NCBI GenBank assembly: GCA_034660395.1
Contig: JAYEJA010000040.1
Location: forward strand, 1 to 64,000
From: JAQVEM01 sp034660395
Lineage (GTDB): Bacteria; Actinomycetota; Humimicrobiia; Humimicrobiales; Humimicrobiaceae
Length of the DNA stretch: 64,000 nucleotides
Direction: 5' to 3'
A program made the position numbers and the translations under genes. Positions 52,468 through 61,423 of the stretch are shown here, one piece after another (position 1 is the first letter of the stretch; each line of letters starts with the position of its first letter). The notes below the pieces were generated by a model. The model was not told where the DNA came from and did no database searches. It worked only from the letters and a program-made list of their open reading frames with translations.

Positions 52468-53667
52468 ATGATAAGAAGAAAAAACAAAGATTCATTTGAC
52501 CTGGAAGGTTACGGCGGAGGAAAGAAAGCAGTAAACTATGATTTTATATTATTCTTCATGGTCCTGGCCATTTCATCTTTCGGGGCCCTTATAATCTACA
52601 GTGCAACCAGGGGGACTCTGCCCGGAGGGGTTACCGACCCCCGGTATTATCTAAAGAAGCAGTTGATTTACCTGGCTGCAGGAATTGCTTTATTTGTTGG
52701 AGTTCATTTTATTGATTACAGGAAAATTGAAAGATTCTGGTGGCTGTTTTTTATTGCAGGCATTGCTTCACTTGGAGCCGTCCTTATTTTTGGTTATGAA
52801 GTGCATGGTTCAAAGAGCTGGATTGATTTAAAGTTTGTTACCATCCAGCCGTCAGAGTTCTCAAAGATTTTTATGGTAATATGCGTTGCGGGCATATTAT
52901 CAAAATGGAAGAGGGAAAAAGAACACCACGTAACTTTTAAAAAGGTCGTCCTCTCCCTGGCTGTGGCTCTATCTTTCGTGTTAATGGTTTTGCTGCAGCC
53001 GGATTACGGGACTGCCCTGATATATCTCATAGTATACATATGTTTATTGTTTATCTCCGGCGCTAATTTACTGTATGTTATTTCGATAATGGGTATGATG
53101 GCGGGCGGCATCTTTTTTGCTTTTAATGCCGGTTATATAAAGCAATACCAGCTGGATAGAATCCTTGTTTTATTAAAGCCGGAGGCATACCCCGATGAGG
53201 GAGCAGGTTACAATCTATTCCAGTCAAAGCTGGCTATAGGCTCGGGAGGACTACCGGGCAAGGGGCTCTTTCTGGGGAAGCAAACCAATCTAAGCTATGT
53301 TCCCGAGCATCATACCGATTTTATATTTTCTGTTATTGGAGAGGAACTGGGATTCTTTGGCGCAGTATTGGTGATAATAGTGCTTGGAGTTATCATATGG
53401 AGATGTTTTTATATTGCTTCATTATCATCTGATAGTTTTGCAATGCTTCTTGGCGCAGGCGTGGGATTTATTATTTTATCGCAGGTAGTAATAAATATCG
53501 GTATGACTGTGGGTATCATGCCTATTGTTGGAATTCCATTGCCGTTTTTGAGTTCAGGGGGCTCCAGCCTAATAAGCATGCTGCTGGGAGCCGGCCTTGT
53601 AGAAAACATATATAGATGGAGGGAATCCAGAAAGGAGCATGAAATAGCTTATCAGCAATTTAAGTAA
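52468..53667 (+). CDS. rodA: SEDS glycosyltransferase RodA
   Basis: 399 residues with about ten helices. SSFGALIIYSATRG, the catalytic-region DPRYYLKKQ and LQPDYGTALIYL, SYVPEHHTDFIFSVIGEELGFFG and GIPLPFLSSGGSSLISMLLG are SEDS hallmarks. It polymerises lipid II with PBP2. FtsW is the alternative, but the mre context decides for RodA. Confidence 0.93.
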   Translation: MIRRKNKDSFDLEGYGGGKKAVNYDFILFFMVLAISSFGALIIYSATRGTLPGGVTDPRYYLKKQLIYLAAGIALFVGVHFIDYRKIERFWWLFFIAGIASLGAVLIFGYEVHGSKSWIDLKFVTIQPSEFSKIFMVICVAGILSKWKREKEHHVTFKKVVLSLAVALSFVLMVLLQPDYGTALIYLIVYICLLFISGANLLYVISIMGMMAGGIFFAFNAGYIKQYQLDRILVLLKPEAYPDEGAGYNLFQSKLAIGSGGLPGKGLFLGKQTNLSYVPEHHTDFIFSVIGEELGFFGAVLVIIVLGVIIWRCFYIASLSSDSFAMLLGAGVGFIILSQVVINIGMTVGIMPIVGIPLPFLSSGGSSLISMLLGAGLVENIYRWRESRKEHEIAYQQFK

Positions 53668-53686
53668 TACGGGTAAAAATTTGAAT

Positions 53687-55474
53687 ATGGGCGGAATAAA
53701 AAGACTGGATTTTGAGCTGCTTGAAGAACTTCTTGAAGGCATAGAAAAACCGGGAAGATATATAGGTAAGGAAATAGGAACAAAGAGCAAAGACCCACGG
53801 AAAATAAAGAACTTGAAAGAGATGGTTTTTATGGCTCTGGTATTTCCCGATATCTACGAAGTCGGCATGTCTAATCTCGGTCTCCAGATTTTATATGACA
53901 TTGTAAACGGAAATAAAAATTTCTCGGTTGAAAGGGTTTTTTCGCCATGGGTGGACTTTGAGGAAAAACTCAGGAAGCGCAGGGTTAAAATCTTTTCACT
54001 GGAAAACAGGATATTTCTTGACTCGTTTGATTTAATCGGTTTTACCATACAGCATGAAATGCTTTATACCAACACGCTGAATGTAATGGACCTGGGCGGG
54101 ATAAATATACATTCAAAGCAGAGGGGAGAAGACTCTCCGCTTATCTGTGCGGGCGGGTCCGCAGTTGTAAATCCCCAGCCGATCTCTAAATTTATGGATT
54201 TTTTTGTAATAGGGGACGGTGAGGAAATAGTTACGAATATTCTGGAGAAAGTAAGGTTATATAAAAAAAATGATAAAGGGAAAAGCTGGTTTCTAAAAGA
54301 AATTAACAGGCTGGACGGTATTTATGTCCCGGATTTTTATAAATTTTATTACTATCAAAACGGGCTTATTAAAGATTTTAAGCCCCGTGTAAAAGTAAAA
54401 AAAGCGGTAGTCAGGAAACTTGATAAGTTTAGAGTTATTACTGACCCCATTATACCGAATATAAGGGTGGTGCATGACAGGTTTATCGTAGAAATCATGA
54501 GGGGCTGCTGGAGGAGCTGCAGATTCTGCCAGGCAGGTATTATTTACAGGCCTGTGCGTAAAAGGGAAGTTAAGTCCCTGATAAGGAAGAGCATAAAGGG
54601 TATTAAGAATACCGGATATGATGAAATTTCTTTTTTATCCCTTTCCTCATCTGATTATGGAGAAATAGAAAACCTGGTCGGGGGAGTAACCGGTTCTTTA
54701 AAATCAAAGAGACTTTCGATATCAATGCCTTCCCTGCGGCTTAACAGTGCCAGCCTGGGATTTCTGGAGCTCATACAGAGCGGAAGGAAGACCGGGCTTA
54801 CCTTTGCCCCGGAAGCGGGAACGCAGAGGATGAGGGATGTAATCAATAAAAATATCAAGGAAGATGAAATGCTTGAGTGCATTAAATTGGCCTTCGGCAG
54901 GGGATGGGAAAAGATAAAGCTTTATTTCATGATAGGGCTGCCTTTTGAGAATGAAGATGATATCAGGGGCATAGTTGAGCTTGTAGAAAAGATAATTAAT
55001 GCAGCCAGGAATGAAATTCCTAAAAGGAAGTTAAAAAGGCTCAAGATAAATATCAGCATAAATGCCTTCTGCCCGAAGCCCTTTACACCCTTCCAGTGGG
55101 TGGGGATTGAAAGCCCGGAGAGCCTTAAAAGAAAGTTTGATTTTATTTTAAGCAATATTCCGCGAAGGTATGTAAATATAAAATGGTCCGACCCCTGGAG
55201 GAGCCTGGTAGAATGTGCCCTGTCAAAGGGAAGCGGGCTGCTCTGCGATGTTATAGAAGATGCATGGAGGAATGGCGCAAAATTTGATAACTGGTCTGAC
55301 TTCTTTAATTATGAAATATGGAAAAATGCGTTTGAAAATTCCGGTGTAGATATTGGCTTATTTACAACCAGAAATTTTACGGTTGATGAAATACTGCCCT
55401 GGGATGTTATTGATATAAGGGTTAGAAAAAAATCATTGTTGAAGGAATATGAAAAATCAAAGAAATATGTCTGA
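53687..55474 (+). CDS. Radical SAM protein, TIGR03960 family
   Basis: About 595 residues. N-terminal B12-binding-like part (FPDIYEVGMSNLGLQILYDIVN), then radical SAM cluster cysteines in MRGCWRSCRFCQAGIIYRPVR and SLSSSDYGEIENLV, GLTFAPEAGTQRMRDVINK. The substrate is unknown. Homologues sit next to the 55449-type gene and RNase G in many Gram-positives. ATG 53687 is preferred to TTG 53681. Confidence 0.88.
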   Translation: MGGIKRLDFELLEELLEGIEKPGRYIGKEIGTKSKDPRKIKNLKEMVFMALVFPDIYEVGMSNLGLQILYDIVNGNKNFSVERVFSPWVDFEEKLRKRRVKIFSLENRIFLDSFDLIGFTIQHEMLYTNTLNVMDLGGINIHSKQRGEDSPLICAGGSAVVNPQPISKFMDFFVIGDGEEIVTNILEKVRLYKKNDKGKSWFLKEINRLDGIYVPDFYKFYYYQNGLIKDFKPRVKVKKAVVRKLDKFRVITDPIIPNIRVVHDRFIVEIMRGCWRSCRFCQAGIIYRPVRKREVKSLIRKSIKGIKNTGYDEISFLSLSSSDYGEIENLVGGVTGSLKSKRLSISMPSLRLNSASLGFLELIQSGRKTGLTFAPEAGTQRMRDVINKNIKEDEMLECIKLAFGRGWEKIKLYFMIGLPFENEDDIRGIVELVEKIINAARNEIPKRKLKRLKINISINAFCPKPFTPFQWVGIESPESLKRKFDFILSNIPRRYVNIKWSDPWRSLVECALSKGSGLLCDVIEDAWRNGAKFDNWSDFFNYEIWKNAFENSGVDIGLFTTRNFTVDEILPWDVIDIRVRKKSLLKEYEKSKKYV

Positions 55475-56153
55475 TGTTGTGATAAGATTTAAATTTTATA
55501 AAAAAGATGGTCTTAAGTACCTGTCACATCTTGATATTGCAAGGATGATAATACGCGCTTTAAACAGGGCTGGTTTTAACCTTATATACAGCCAGGGATA
55601 TAACCCCAGGCCAAAAGTAAGTTTCTCTAACCCCACCCCGCTTGGATTGGAGAGCCTTGCCGAATATGGAGATGTATTTATTGAAGGCGATGTGGGAGAA
55701 GAGGATTTTAAAAAAAGAATTAATATGGAATTAAGAAGGGAAATTCAGGTTACTGAAGCAGGGAAGGTGCAGGGCAAGGCGGACAGTTTAATGAGCCGTA
55801 TAGATATAGGCCTTTACAGCTTCACTCTTGATACCGGTGTTTCCGTCAGGGAACAGCAGGAAAAATTATATAAAGAGGTAGCCGGCCTGATAAAGAAATC
55901 TGATTTTTCAGACTCTATATTTAAAATCAGGCAGGAAGCTTTAAAGGAAGCTCCAAATATAATCCTACTAAAACTATTTGGATATGCTAAAATTTTTAAA
56001 GGAAAAGGTAACAGTATTTTTAAATTTAATAATTTCTACCAGTTTTTAAAAGAACTGTTGGGAAAATATGGTATAAAAGTTAAAGATGTAAAAAAAGAAG
56101 AACTATTTGTAATAAAAGGGGATGAACTCAAGACCCCTGTGGAAATAATTTAA
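55449..56153 (+). CDS. TIGR03936 / DUF2344 protein
   Basis: 234 residues. Start motif RFKFYKKDGLKYLSHLDIARMIIRALNRAGFNLIYSQGYNPRPKVSF is the family hallmark, followed by PTPLGLESLAEYGDVFIEG. Elsewhere it can be fused to the radical SAM protein encoded upstream, which it overlaps by 26 bases; the two probably act together, perhaps on rRNA or tRNA. Exact role unknown. Confidence 0.85.
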   Translation: MKNQRNMSDVVIRFKFYKKDGLKYLSHLDIARMIIRALNRAGFNLIYSQGYNPRPKVSFSNPTPLGLESLAEYGDVFIEGDVGEEDFKKRINMELRREIQVTEAGKVQGKADSLMSRIDIGLYSFTLDTGVSVREQQEKLYKEVAGLIKKSDFSDSIFKIRQEALKEAPNIILLKLFGYAKIFKGKGNSIFKFNNFYQFLKELLGKYGIKVKDVKKEELFVIKGDELKTPVEII

Positions 56154-56179
56154 GCAGTTGTTAAAGGAGTGTAAGAAAA

Positions 56180-57856
56180 TTGAATAAAGAGATAATAATA
56201 AGTGAAGACAGAAACGAAACAAGAGCCGCAATTCTTGAATCCAGGCAGGTTACCCAGCTGTATTTCGAGCGCAGGAATAAAAAGTCCCTGGTGGGTAATA
56301 TATATGTGGGAAAGGTTAAAAATGTCCTTCCGGGGCTGGACGCAGCTTTCGTAGACATTGGTGAGGATAAAAACGCCTTTTTATATGTTAACGAAATAGG
56401 TTTTGATACCGAGAATTATGATGGAGAGGAAATACCCAAAAAGATACAGCATATCCTTAAGCCCGGCCAGATGATACTGGTTCAGGTAACAAAGGATGCC
56501 ATGAAGACAAAAGGAGCAAGAATTACCACTTTTGTATCAATCCCCGGCAGGTACCTGGTTCTTGCACCTTTTAACAAAGGGGTGGGTGTATCAAAAAAAT
56601 TGAGTTTCAGGGAAAAGGATAATTTAAGGAAAACTGTTGAGGAAATTAAGGGAAGTAATGATTATGGACTGATTGTAAGAACTGCGGCAAGGGAAGCGAA
56701 TAAGGACCTGTTAAAGAAGGACTTGAAGCAGCTTAAGAAAAAGTGGAGCTATATAAAGAAAAAAGTTACTTTTTTTAAAAAACCCGGATTAATTTCAAGT
56801 GAGTATTCGTTGATAATAAAATTAATGCGGGATGTTTTTTCTGAGGAATTCAGCGCCATATATGTAGATAAAAAGAATATCAAGAGGGAGATAGGGCGTT
56901 ATCTCAGATCTGTGGGATTGAAATTTAACAAAATAATCGTGCACCATGGCAAGGAGGACCTGTTTGAATCATTTAATATCAATGAAGTAATTGAGAATGC
57001 GCTTGAAAGCAAGGTTTGGTTAAAATCAGGCGGTTTTATAGTTATAGACCACGGTGAAGCAATGACCACGGTTGATGTTAATACCGGTAAATATACCTCA
57101 AGCAAGAGCTCGGCCCATACCATATTAAGGACAAACCTTGAGGCGGCGGAAGCAATCGTAAGCCAGCTCAGGCTCAGGGATATCGGCGGTATAATAGTAA
57201 TTGATTTTATTGATATGGCAAGTGAGAAGGATAGGAAAAAGGTTTACAGCAAGTTTATGCGTTGCCTTGAAAACGACAGTACAAAAACCGAAGTCCTTCC
57301 GTTCTCAAAACTTGGCCTTCTCGAGATGACCAGGAAAAATGTTTCCGACGGCATTCTTGGTACGATGTGCAGAACCTGCCCCAGTTGCATGGGCTCCGGT
57401 TTTGTAAAGTCAGAGGAAACTATAAGGCTGGAAATTGAAAGAAAAATTAGAAAACTTGCCAGGGAGAGCAGGTCAAAAGGGTTTTTAATAAAATTAAAAT
57501 CTTCTATAGCAGCACAGATTATTGGTTCTGACGGCAGAAACCTGAAACATCTCGAGAGAACAACCAAAAAATACATTAATATACAGGGGGATTCAAAGCT
57601 GCCCCTGGATGCTTTTATCCTGGTTGCAGAGGGTTCGGTCAAACAGGTGAAAGAGGCGGCACAGCCATTCAGGATAGGAGATATACTCAACCTTGTTGTG
57701 GAGGAGCAGTATCTGCATAATAAAAGTGATGCCATATCGAGAGTTAACGGATATGTCGTCCAGATTATAGATGGCAGTAAACATATGGGTAAGCGGCTGA
57801 AGGTAGAAATCAAGTCGGTATCCAAGACAAGTGCAGTAGCGGAAATACATGAATGA
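56180..57856 (+). CDS. rng: Ribonuclease E/G family
   Basis: 558 residues. N-terminal S1 domain (NIYVGKVKNVLPGLDAAFVDIGEDKNAFLYV), RNase core with DHGEAMTTVDVNTGKYT and IVIDFIDMASEKDRKKV (metal-binding Asp), and the zinc-link CRTCPSCMGSGF. It has a C-terminal extension with KH-like and extra OB-like parts, but no long RNase E scaffold. Acts in rRNA and mRNA processing. TTG start after AAAGGAG. Confidence 0.92.
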   Translation: MNKEIIISEDRNETRAAILESRQVTQLYFERRNKKSLVGNIYVGKVKNVLPGLDAAFVDIGEDKNAFLYVNEIGFDTENYDGEEIPKKIQHILKPGQMILVQVTKDAMKTKGARITTFVSIPGRYLVLAPFNKGVGVSKKLSFREKDNLRKTVEEIKGSNDYGLIVRTAAREANKDLLKKDLKQLKKKWSYIKKKVTFFKKPGLISSEYSLIIKLMRDVFSEEFSAIYVDKKNIKREIGRYLRSVGLKFNKIIVHHGKEDLFESFNINEVIENALESKVWLKSGGFIVIDHGEAMTTVDVNTGKYTSSKSSAHTILRTNLEAAEAIVSQLRLRDIGGIIVIDFIDMASEKDRKKVYSKFMRCLENDSTKTEVLPFSKLGLLEMTRKNVSDGILGTMCRTCPSCMGSGFVKSEETIRLEIERKIRKLARESRSKGFLIKLKSSIAAQIIGSDGRNLKHLERTTKKYINIQGDSKLPLDAFILVAEGSVKQVKEAAQPFRIGDILNLVVEEQYLHNKSDAISRVNGYVVQIIDGSKHMGKRLKVEIKSVSKTSAVAEIHE

Positions 57857-58170
57857 AGAAATAGAGATTTTTTTGGTTATCGCCAGCCTTTAAATATTTA
57901 TGATTCTGCTGCCGGCAGATATTAAGTTCTAAAAACGATTGAATAGCGGTAAATCTATTTGAAAATCCTGAATTATAAAGTTTAAATTAGTATCTAATAA
58001 TACTATAAATTAGTAGCTAATTCATTTAATATTATCATTGACAAATAAATAATAAATTTTATAATTAATAAAAATAGATATACTTTACAGTAGTTTATTT
58101 GAAACTGAATAATTTTGATAATTAAATAATAAATTAATTCAAATAAAGGACGCTTCTCATTTTGCCCCCT

Positions 58171-58221
58171 GAGTGTAATGGCATGTATCTAAATCTAAAT
58201 ATATGCCATTACACTCTAGTA
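58171..58221 (+). terminator. 18-bp stem-loop, probable terminator
   Basis: GAGTGTAATGGCATGTAT (58171-58188) pairs with 58199-58216 over 18 bp, one G-T pair, loop of ten bases; followed by TAGTATTTTTAC. The stem is unusually long for a terminator. Confidence 0.5.
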
Positions 58222-58326
58222 TTTTTACACCCATAACTTTCTATATTGATAGAAATAAGAGTACAGCCGTTATAAATAAACTAAAAATAATTTTGATAAT
58301 ACCGGACCTCGGGATTTATTATCATA

Positions 58327-58384
58327 ACTTCAAATTGACAGGGCAATAATATTTATGTTAATATTGCTGTCTGTAATTTGAAGT
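58327..58384 (+). promoter_or_regulatory. Hairpin leader of L21
   Basis: ACTTCAAATT (58327-58336) pairs with AATTTGAAGT (58375-58384); inner bases (GACAGGGCAATAATATT against AATATTGCTGTCTGT) pair with bulges. The hairpin ends seven bases before GGAGG, so it could control ribosome access. Confidence 0.5.
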
Positions 58385-58401
58385 GAAAATGGAGGACTAA
58401 A

Positions 58402-58719
58402 ATTTACGCAATAATTACTAGCGGCGGAAAGCAATATAAAGCTGAAGAAAATAAAGATATAATAGTAGACAGGGTAGAAGGAAAAGAAGGGGAAAAAGTT
58501 ACCATTAAGAAGGTAAATCTCATAAGTGATGGTGACAAAATAAAAATTGGGAAGCCCCTCGTATCCAGTGCTGAGGTTAAAGCGACCATAAAGAAACAAA
58601 TGAAGGGCGATAAGGTGATTGCCTTTAAGTATAAACCAAAAAAAAGGTACAGAAGGAAAGTTGGGCACAGGCAGTTGCTAACCATGTTGCATCTGGATAA
58701 AATAAGCGTAAAGAAATAA
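58402..58719 (+). CDS. rplU: Ribosomal protein L21 with ATT start
   Basis: 105 residues: (M)YAIITSGGKQYKAEENKDIIVDRVEG ... KPKKRYRRKVGHRQLLTMLHLDKI, clearly L21. The conserved N-terminus begins at ATT 58402, six bases after GGAGG (58391-58395). Upstream in frame lies TGA (58384-58386), with no ATG, GTG or TTG between. An ATG at 58389 opens a three-codon frame (ATG GAG GAC TAA) ending one base before the ATT. AUU starts are known from infC and suggest IF3-sensitive control. rpmA follows. Confidence 0.93.
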   Translation: MYAIITSGGKQYKAEENKDIIVDRVEGKEGEKVTIKKVNLISDGDKIKIGKPLVSSAEVKATIKKQMKGDKVIAFKYKPKKRYRRKVGHRQLLTMLHLDKISVKK

Positions 58720-58735
58720 GTAACGGGAGAAAATT

Positions 58736-58990
58736 ATGTCCAGTAAAAAAGGTGTAGGAAGCAGCAGGAACGGAAGAGACAGTAATCCTAAATATTTAGG
58801 TATAAAGAAATCCGGAGGCCAGGTTGTGGTTGCCGGAAATATTATCGTGAGGCAGAGAGGTACTAAATACAAACCGGGCGATAACGTAGGTATAGGAAGA
58901 GACCATACGCTCTTTGCACTGAGTGATGGAAAAGTAGAGTTTATAAAACGCAGTAAAAAGAGAAAAGTGGTAAATATTATTTCTGCCTGA
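58736..58990 (+). CDS. rpmA: Ribosomal protein L27
   Basis: 84 residues. KKGVGSSRNGRDSNPKYLGIKKSGGQVVVAGNIIVRQRGTKYKPGDNVGIGRDHTLFAL is typical. The N-terminus MSSKKGVGSS has no cleavable extension of the Firmicutes kind. Usually followed by obgE; here four genes intervene. Only 23 bases separate it from the convergent gene. Confidence 0.96.
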   Translation: MSSKKGVGSSRNGRDSNPKYLGIKKSGGQVVVAGNIIVRQRGTKYKPGDNVGIGRDHTLFALSDGKVEFIKRSKKRKVVNIISA

Positions 58991-59013
58991 TTGAACTGGA
59001 AGCTTAAACCGTA

Positions 59014-59610
59014 TTATAGAATCCCCGCGTAATGAAGTATAACCCCGGCTGAACCTGCAGCAAGAATTACAGGTATTGGGTGCATTTTTGCCAGGAGAAG
59101 GATTGCAAGACTTACTACCGTAATTATAATGGCAGGAAAGTTAATATTTTCAAGCAGGTTTCCCATAAAGCCGGCATCCAGGAAATTTATGGCAGCAAAA
59201 TCCTCTTTAAAAAAGGTGTTCCCGGCTACAAATATGGCTGCCTGTATGATTAGCGCCAGCACGACGGGCCTTATCCAGTAAATAGTTTCTTTTAATATCG
59301 GGGAGTGTCCATATTTTGAAAGATAATATGATACTACAAGAATAAGGATTAGAGAGGGCAGAACAACTCCAGTGGTAGCTAAAAGCCCGCCCGGTATTCC
59401 TCCAGTTTTATAGCCGACGAAGGTGGCTATATTTATTGCAATCGGGCCGGGCGTCATTTCCGATATTGAGATTATATTTACAAATTCCTGATCTGTTAAC
59501 CATCCCCTGGAGATTATCTCCCTTTCAATAAGAGGTATCATGCCGTAACCTCCTCCAAAGGAGAACAGGCCTATTTTAAAAAATGTAAAAATCAGGTTTA
59601 GATAAATCAT
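59014..59610 (-). CDS. Chromate transporter family protein, second half
   Basis: 198 residues, about six helices. LIFTFFKIGLFSFGGGYGMIPLIEREI and ISEMTPGPIAINIATFVGYKTGGIPG are the ChrA hallmarks. Half-length proteins of this family act in pairs; the other half is just upstream and overlaps by four bases. Substrate may be chromate or sulfate-like anions; many homologues are untested. Confidence 0.88.
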   Translation of the reverse strand: MIYLNLIFTFFKIGLFSFGGGYGMIPLIEREIISRGWLTDQEFVNIISISEMTPGPIAINIATFVGYKTGGIPGGLLATTGVVLPSLILILVVSYYLSKYGHSPILKETIYWIRPVVLALIIQAAIFVAGNTFFKEDFAAINFLDAGFMGNLLENINFPAIIITVVSLAILLLAKMHPIPVILAAGSAGVILHYAGIL

Positions 59611-60158
59611 CTTTCTTTTTTATTGGTATTTTTTACCAGATAAATCAGAAGCCCTGTTATAATTCCCAGTATTATTACATAAATTGGATGGAGCCCTGTA
59701 AAAAACAGAAGGACAAGGGCCAGGATGGTTACAAGCGGGCTTATTTTATCCCTGATCCCCGTTTTTGCCACTCTTATGGCTGCTACGATAAGGAGGGCTA
59801 TTACAGCAGAACTTATACCGTGCAGCGCCGCTTTCACCACTTCTGAAGTGCTGAAATATGAAAAGATTTTTGCCACGGCGATTATTATTGAAAAAGATGG
59901 GATAATTACACCCAGCAGCGCTGACAGGGCGCCGGAGAGTCCACCTATTTTTCTACCGATAAATATTGCTGAATTAACAGCTACGGCTCCGGGAAAGGAT
60001 TGTGAAACAGCAAGGATATCTATCATTTCATCATGGGAGATCCATTCCTTCTTATCTACTATTTCCTGTTCAATTAAGGGGATCATTGCAAAACCCCCTC
60101 CGAATGTGAAAATGCCAATTTTAAAAAAAGTCCAGAACAGAATTAATTTACTTTTTAT
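59607..60158 (-). CDS. Chromate transporter family protein, first half
   Basis: A half-length ChrA protein. From ATG 60086 the product would lack its first helix, but the frame continues upstream as LFWTFFKIGIFTFGGGFAMIPLIEQEIV, matching its partner. Between the upstream stop (60174-60176) and that helix there is no ATG, GTG or TTG; ATA 60158, ATT 60143 and CTG 60140 are the candidates, none with a clear Shine-Dalgarno. LAVSQSFPGAVAVNSAIFIGRKIGG is the second family motif. The 5' end is drawn at ATA and is uncertain. Confidence 0.8.
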   Translation of the reverse strand: MKSKLILFWTFFKIGIFTFGGGFAMIPLIEQEIVDKKEWISHDEMIDILAVSQSFPGAVAVNSAIFIGRKIGGLSGALSALLGVIIPSFSIIIAVAKIFSYFSTSEVVKAALHGISSAVIALLIVAAIRVAKTGIRDKISPLVTILALVLLFFTGLHPIYVIILGIITGLLIYLVKNTNKKER

Positions 60159-60302
60159 ATTGTTCTTTTTATTTTAATTATAAACTTATACCGGATATTA
60201 TATCGTTTTTATTAATTATAAAATGGCGGATATTTCATAATTGATGCGGGGCCGTTGTCTCATTTGCCGGGTCCCGTTGTTAATGAGGCGTTTTTTATTT
60301 AC

Positions 60303-60330
60303 TTGACTAGGAAAATTCTTTCTGTAATAT
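60303..60330 (+). promoter_or_regulatory. Promoter ahead of the dehydrogenase pair
   Basis: TTGACT (60303-60308), 16-base spacer, TAATAT (60325-60330), about 50 bases before ATG 60379. A CTCATT..AATGAG hairpin followed by TTTTTT (near 60257-60297) lies just upstream and may insulate this divergent region. Confidence 0.45.
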
Positions 60331-60378
60331 TTATGTAAAATTGATTGTTTTATCATAATATCCGGCTGGAGATTATTA

Positions 60379-61416
60379 ATGAAAGGTAAAATGAGGGCCC
60401 AGTTATTTTATGGACCCGGAGATATCAGATATGAACATATTGATATACCGGATATAAGGCAGGATGAAGTTCTCGTAAGGATAAAAAGCGCACTCACATG
60501 CGGCTCCGACCTCAAGACATACAAAAGGGGACACCCGACCATGATAAAGGAATCCTCCGTATTCGGCCATGAATGGGCCGGTGATATCGTAGAAAAGGGC
60601 GGCGGGGTAAAAAAGTTTGAAGTTGGGGACAGGATAGTATCGGTTAATACTGCTCCCTGCGGCAGCTGTTTTTATTGTAGGCTGGGCAGGTATTCACTCT
60701 GCGAAAATCTTGTTTATAACAACGGCGCCTATGCTGAATACATAAAAGTGCCTGCAAATATACTGGATAAAAACACATTTAGGATACCTGAAGGGATAAA
60801 GTACAGGGAAGCCGCACTTCTGGAGCCGCTTTCCTGCGTGGTGCATGGCGTAGAAGAATCCCGAATCCGCAGGGGTGATACTGTGGTAATAAATGGAGCA
60901 GGACCAATAGGGCTCATGTTCGCGGTGCTGGCAAAGTTAAAGGGTGCTGTAGTGATATCCGTTGACCTTTCAGACGAGCGGCTTGGATATGCCGCTGAAT
61001 TAGGGGCTGATTATACGGTTAACGGTGAAAAGGTTGATGACCAGGTTAAGGCTGTAAAAAAGTTAACCGGCATGGGAAGGGGAGCGGACATTGCAATTGA
61101 TGCTACCGGGCTGCCTGAAGTATGGGAAATGACGGTGCCCATGGGTAGAAAAGGAGCCCTTATAAATCTCTTCGGAGGCTGCCTGCCCGGTACCTCTATC
61201 AATATTGACACTGCGCTGATTCATTATTCCGAGTTTACTATAAAAGGTGTGTATCATCACACTCCATATTATGTAAAAAAAGCATTTGCCCTGATAACAT
61301 CACACAGTATCAATGCGGCTAAATTCATAACTGCGGATATGCCGCTGGAAAAACTGGCGGATGCTCTGAAGCTTATGGATAGCAGAAAGGGAATAAAATA
61401 TAATATTTTAACTTGA
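60379..61416 (+). CDS. Zinc-dependent alcohol dehydrogenase-like protein
   Basis: 345-residue medium-chain dehydrogenase. Catalytic zinc Cys in LTCGSDLKTYKRGHP, GHEWAGDIV, structural zinc cysteines PCGSCFYCRLGRYSLC, and NAD loop VVINGAGPIGLMFAVLAK. Resembles sorbitol or threonine dehydrogenases; substrate unknown. A paralogue follows after seven bases, perhaps a subunit pair or two steps of one polyol pathway. Confidence 0.82.
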   Translation: MKGKMRAQLFYGPGDIRYEHIDIPDIRQDEVLVRIKSALTCGSDLKTYKRGHPTMIKESSVFGHEWAGDIVEKGGGVKKFEVGDRIVSVNTAPCGSCFYCRLGRYSLCENLVYNNGAYAEYIKVPANILDKNTFRIPEGIKYREAALLEPLSCVVHGVEESRIRRGDTVVINGAGPIGLMFAVLAKLKGAVVISVDLSDERLGYAAELGADYTVNGEKVDDQVKAVKKLTGMGRGADIAIDATGLPEVWEMTVPMGRKGALINLFGGCLPGTSINIDTALIHYSEFTIKGVYHHTPYYVKKAFALITSHSINAAKFITADMPLEKLADALKLMDSRKGIKYNILT

Positions 61417-61423
61417 TTTTATT

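Larger units (their letters stand above)
57857..58401 (+). promoter_or_regulatory. Long leader region of rplU
   Basis: 545 AT-rich bases between rng and rplU with no gene. It holds an 18-bp inverted repeat (58171-58216) and a long hairpin ending just before the rplU ribosome site (58327-58384). Such a long untranslated stretch before L21 suits an autoregulatory leader. Confidence 0.5.
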
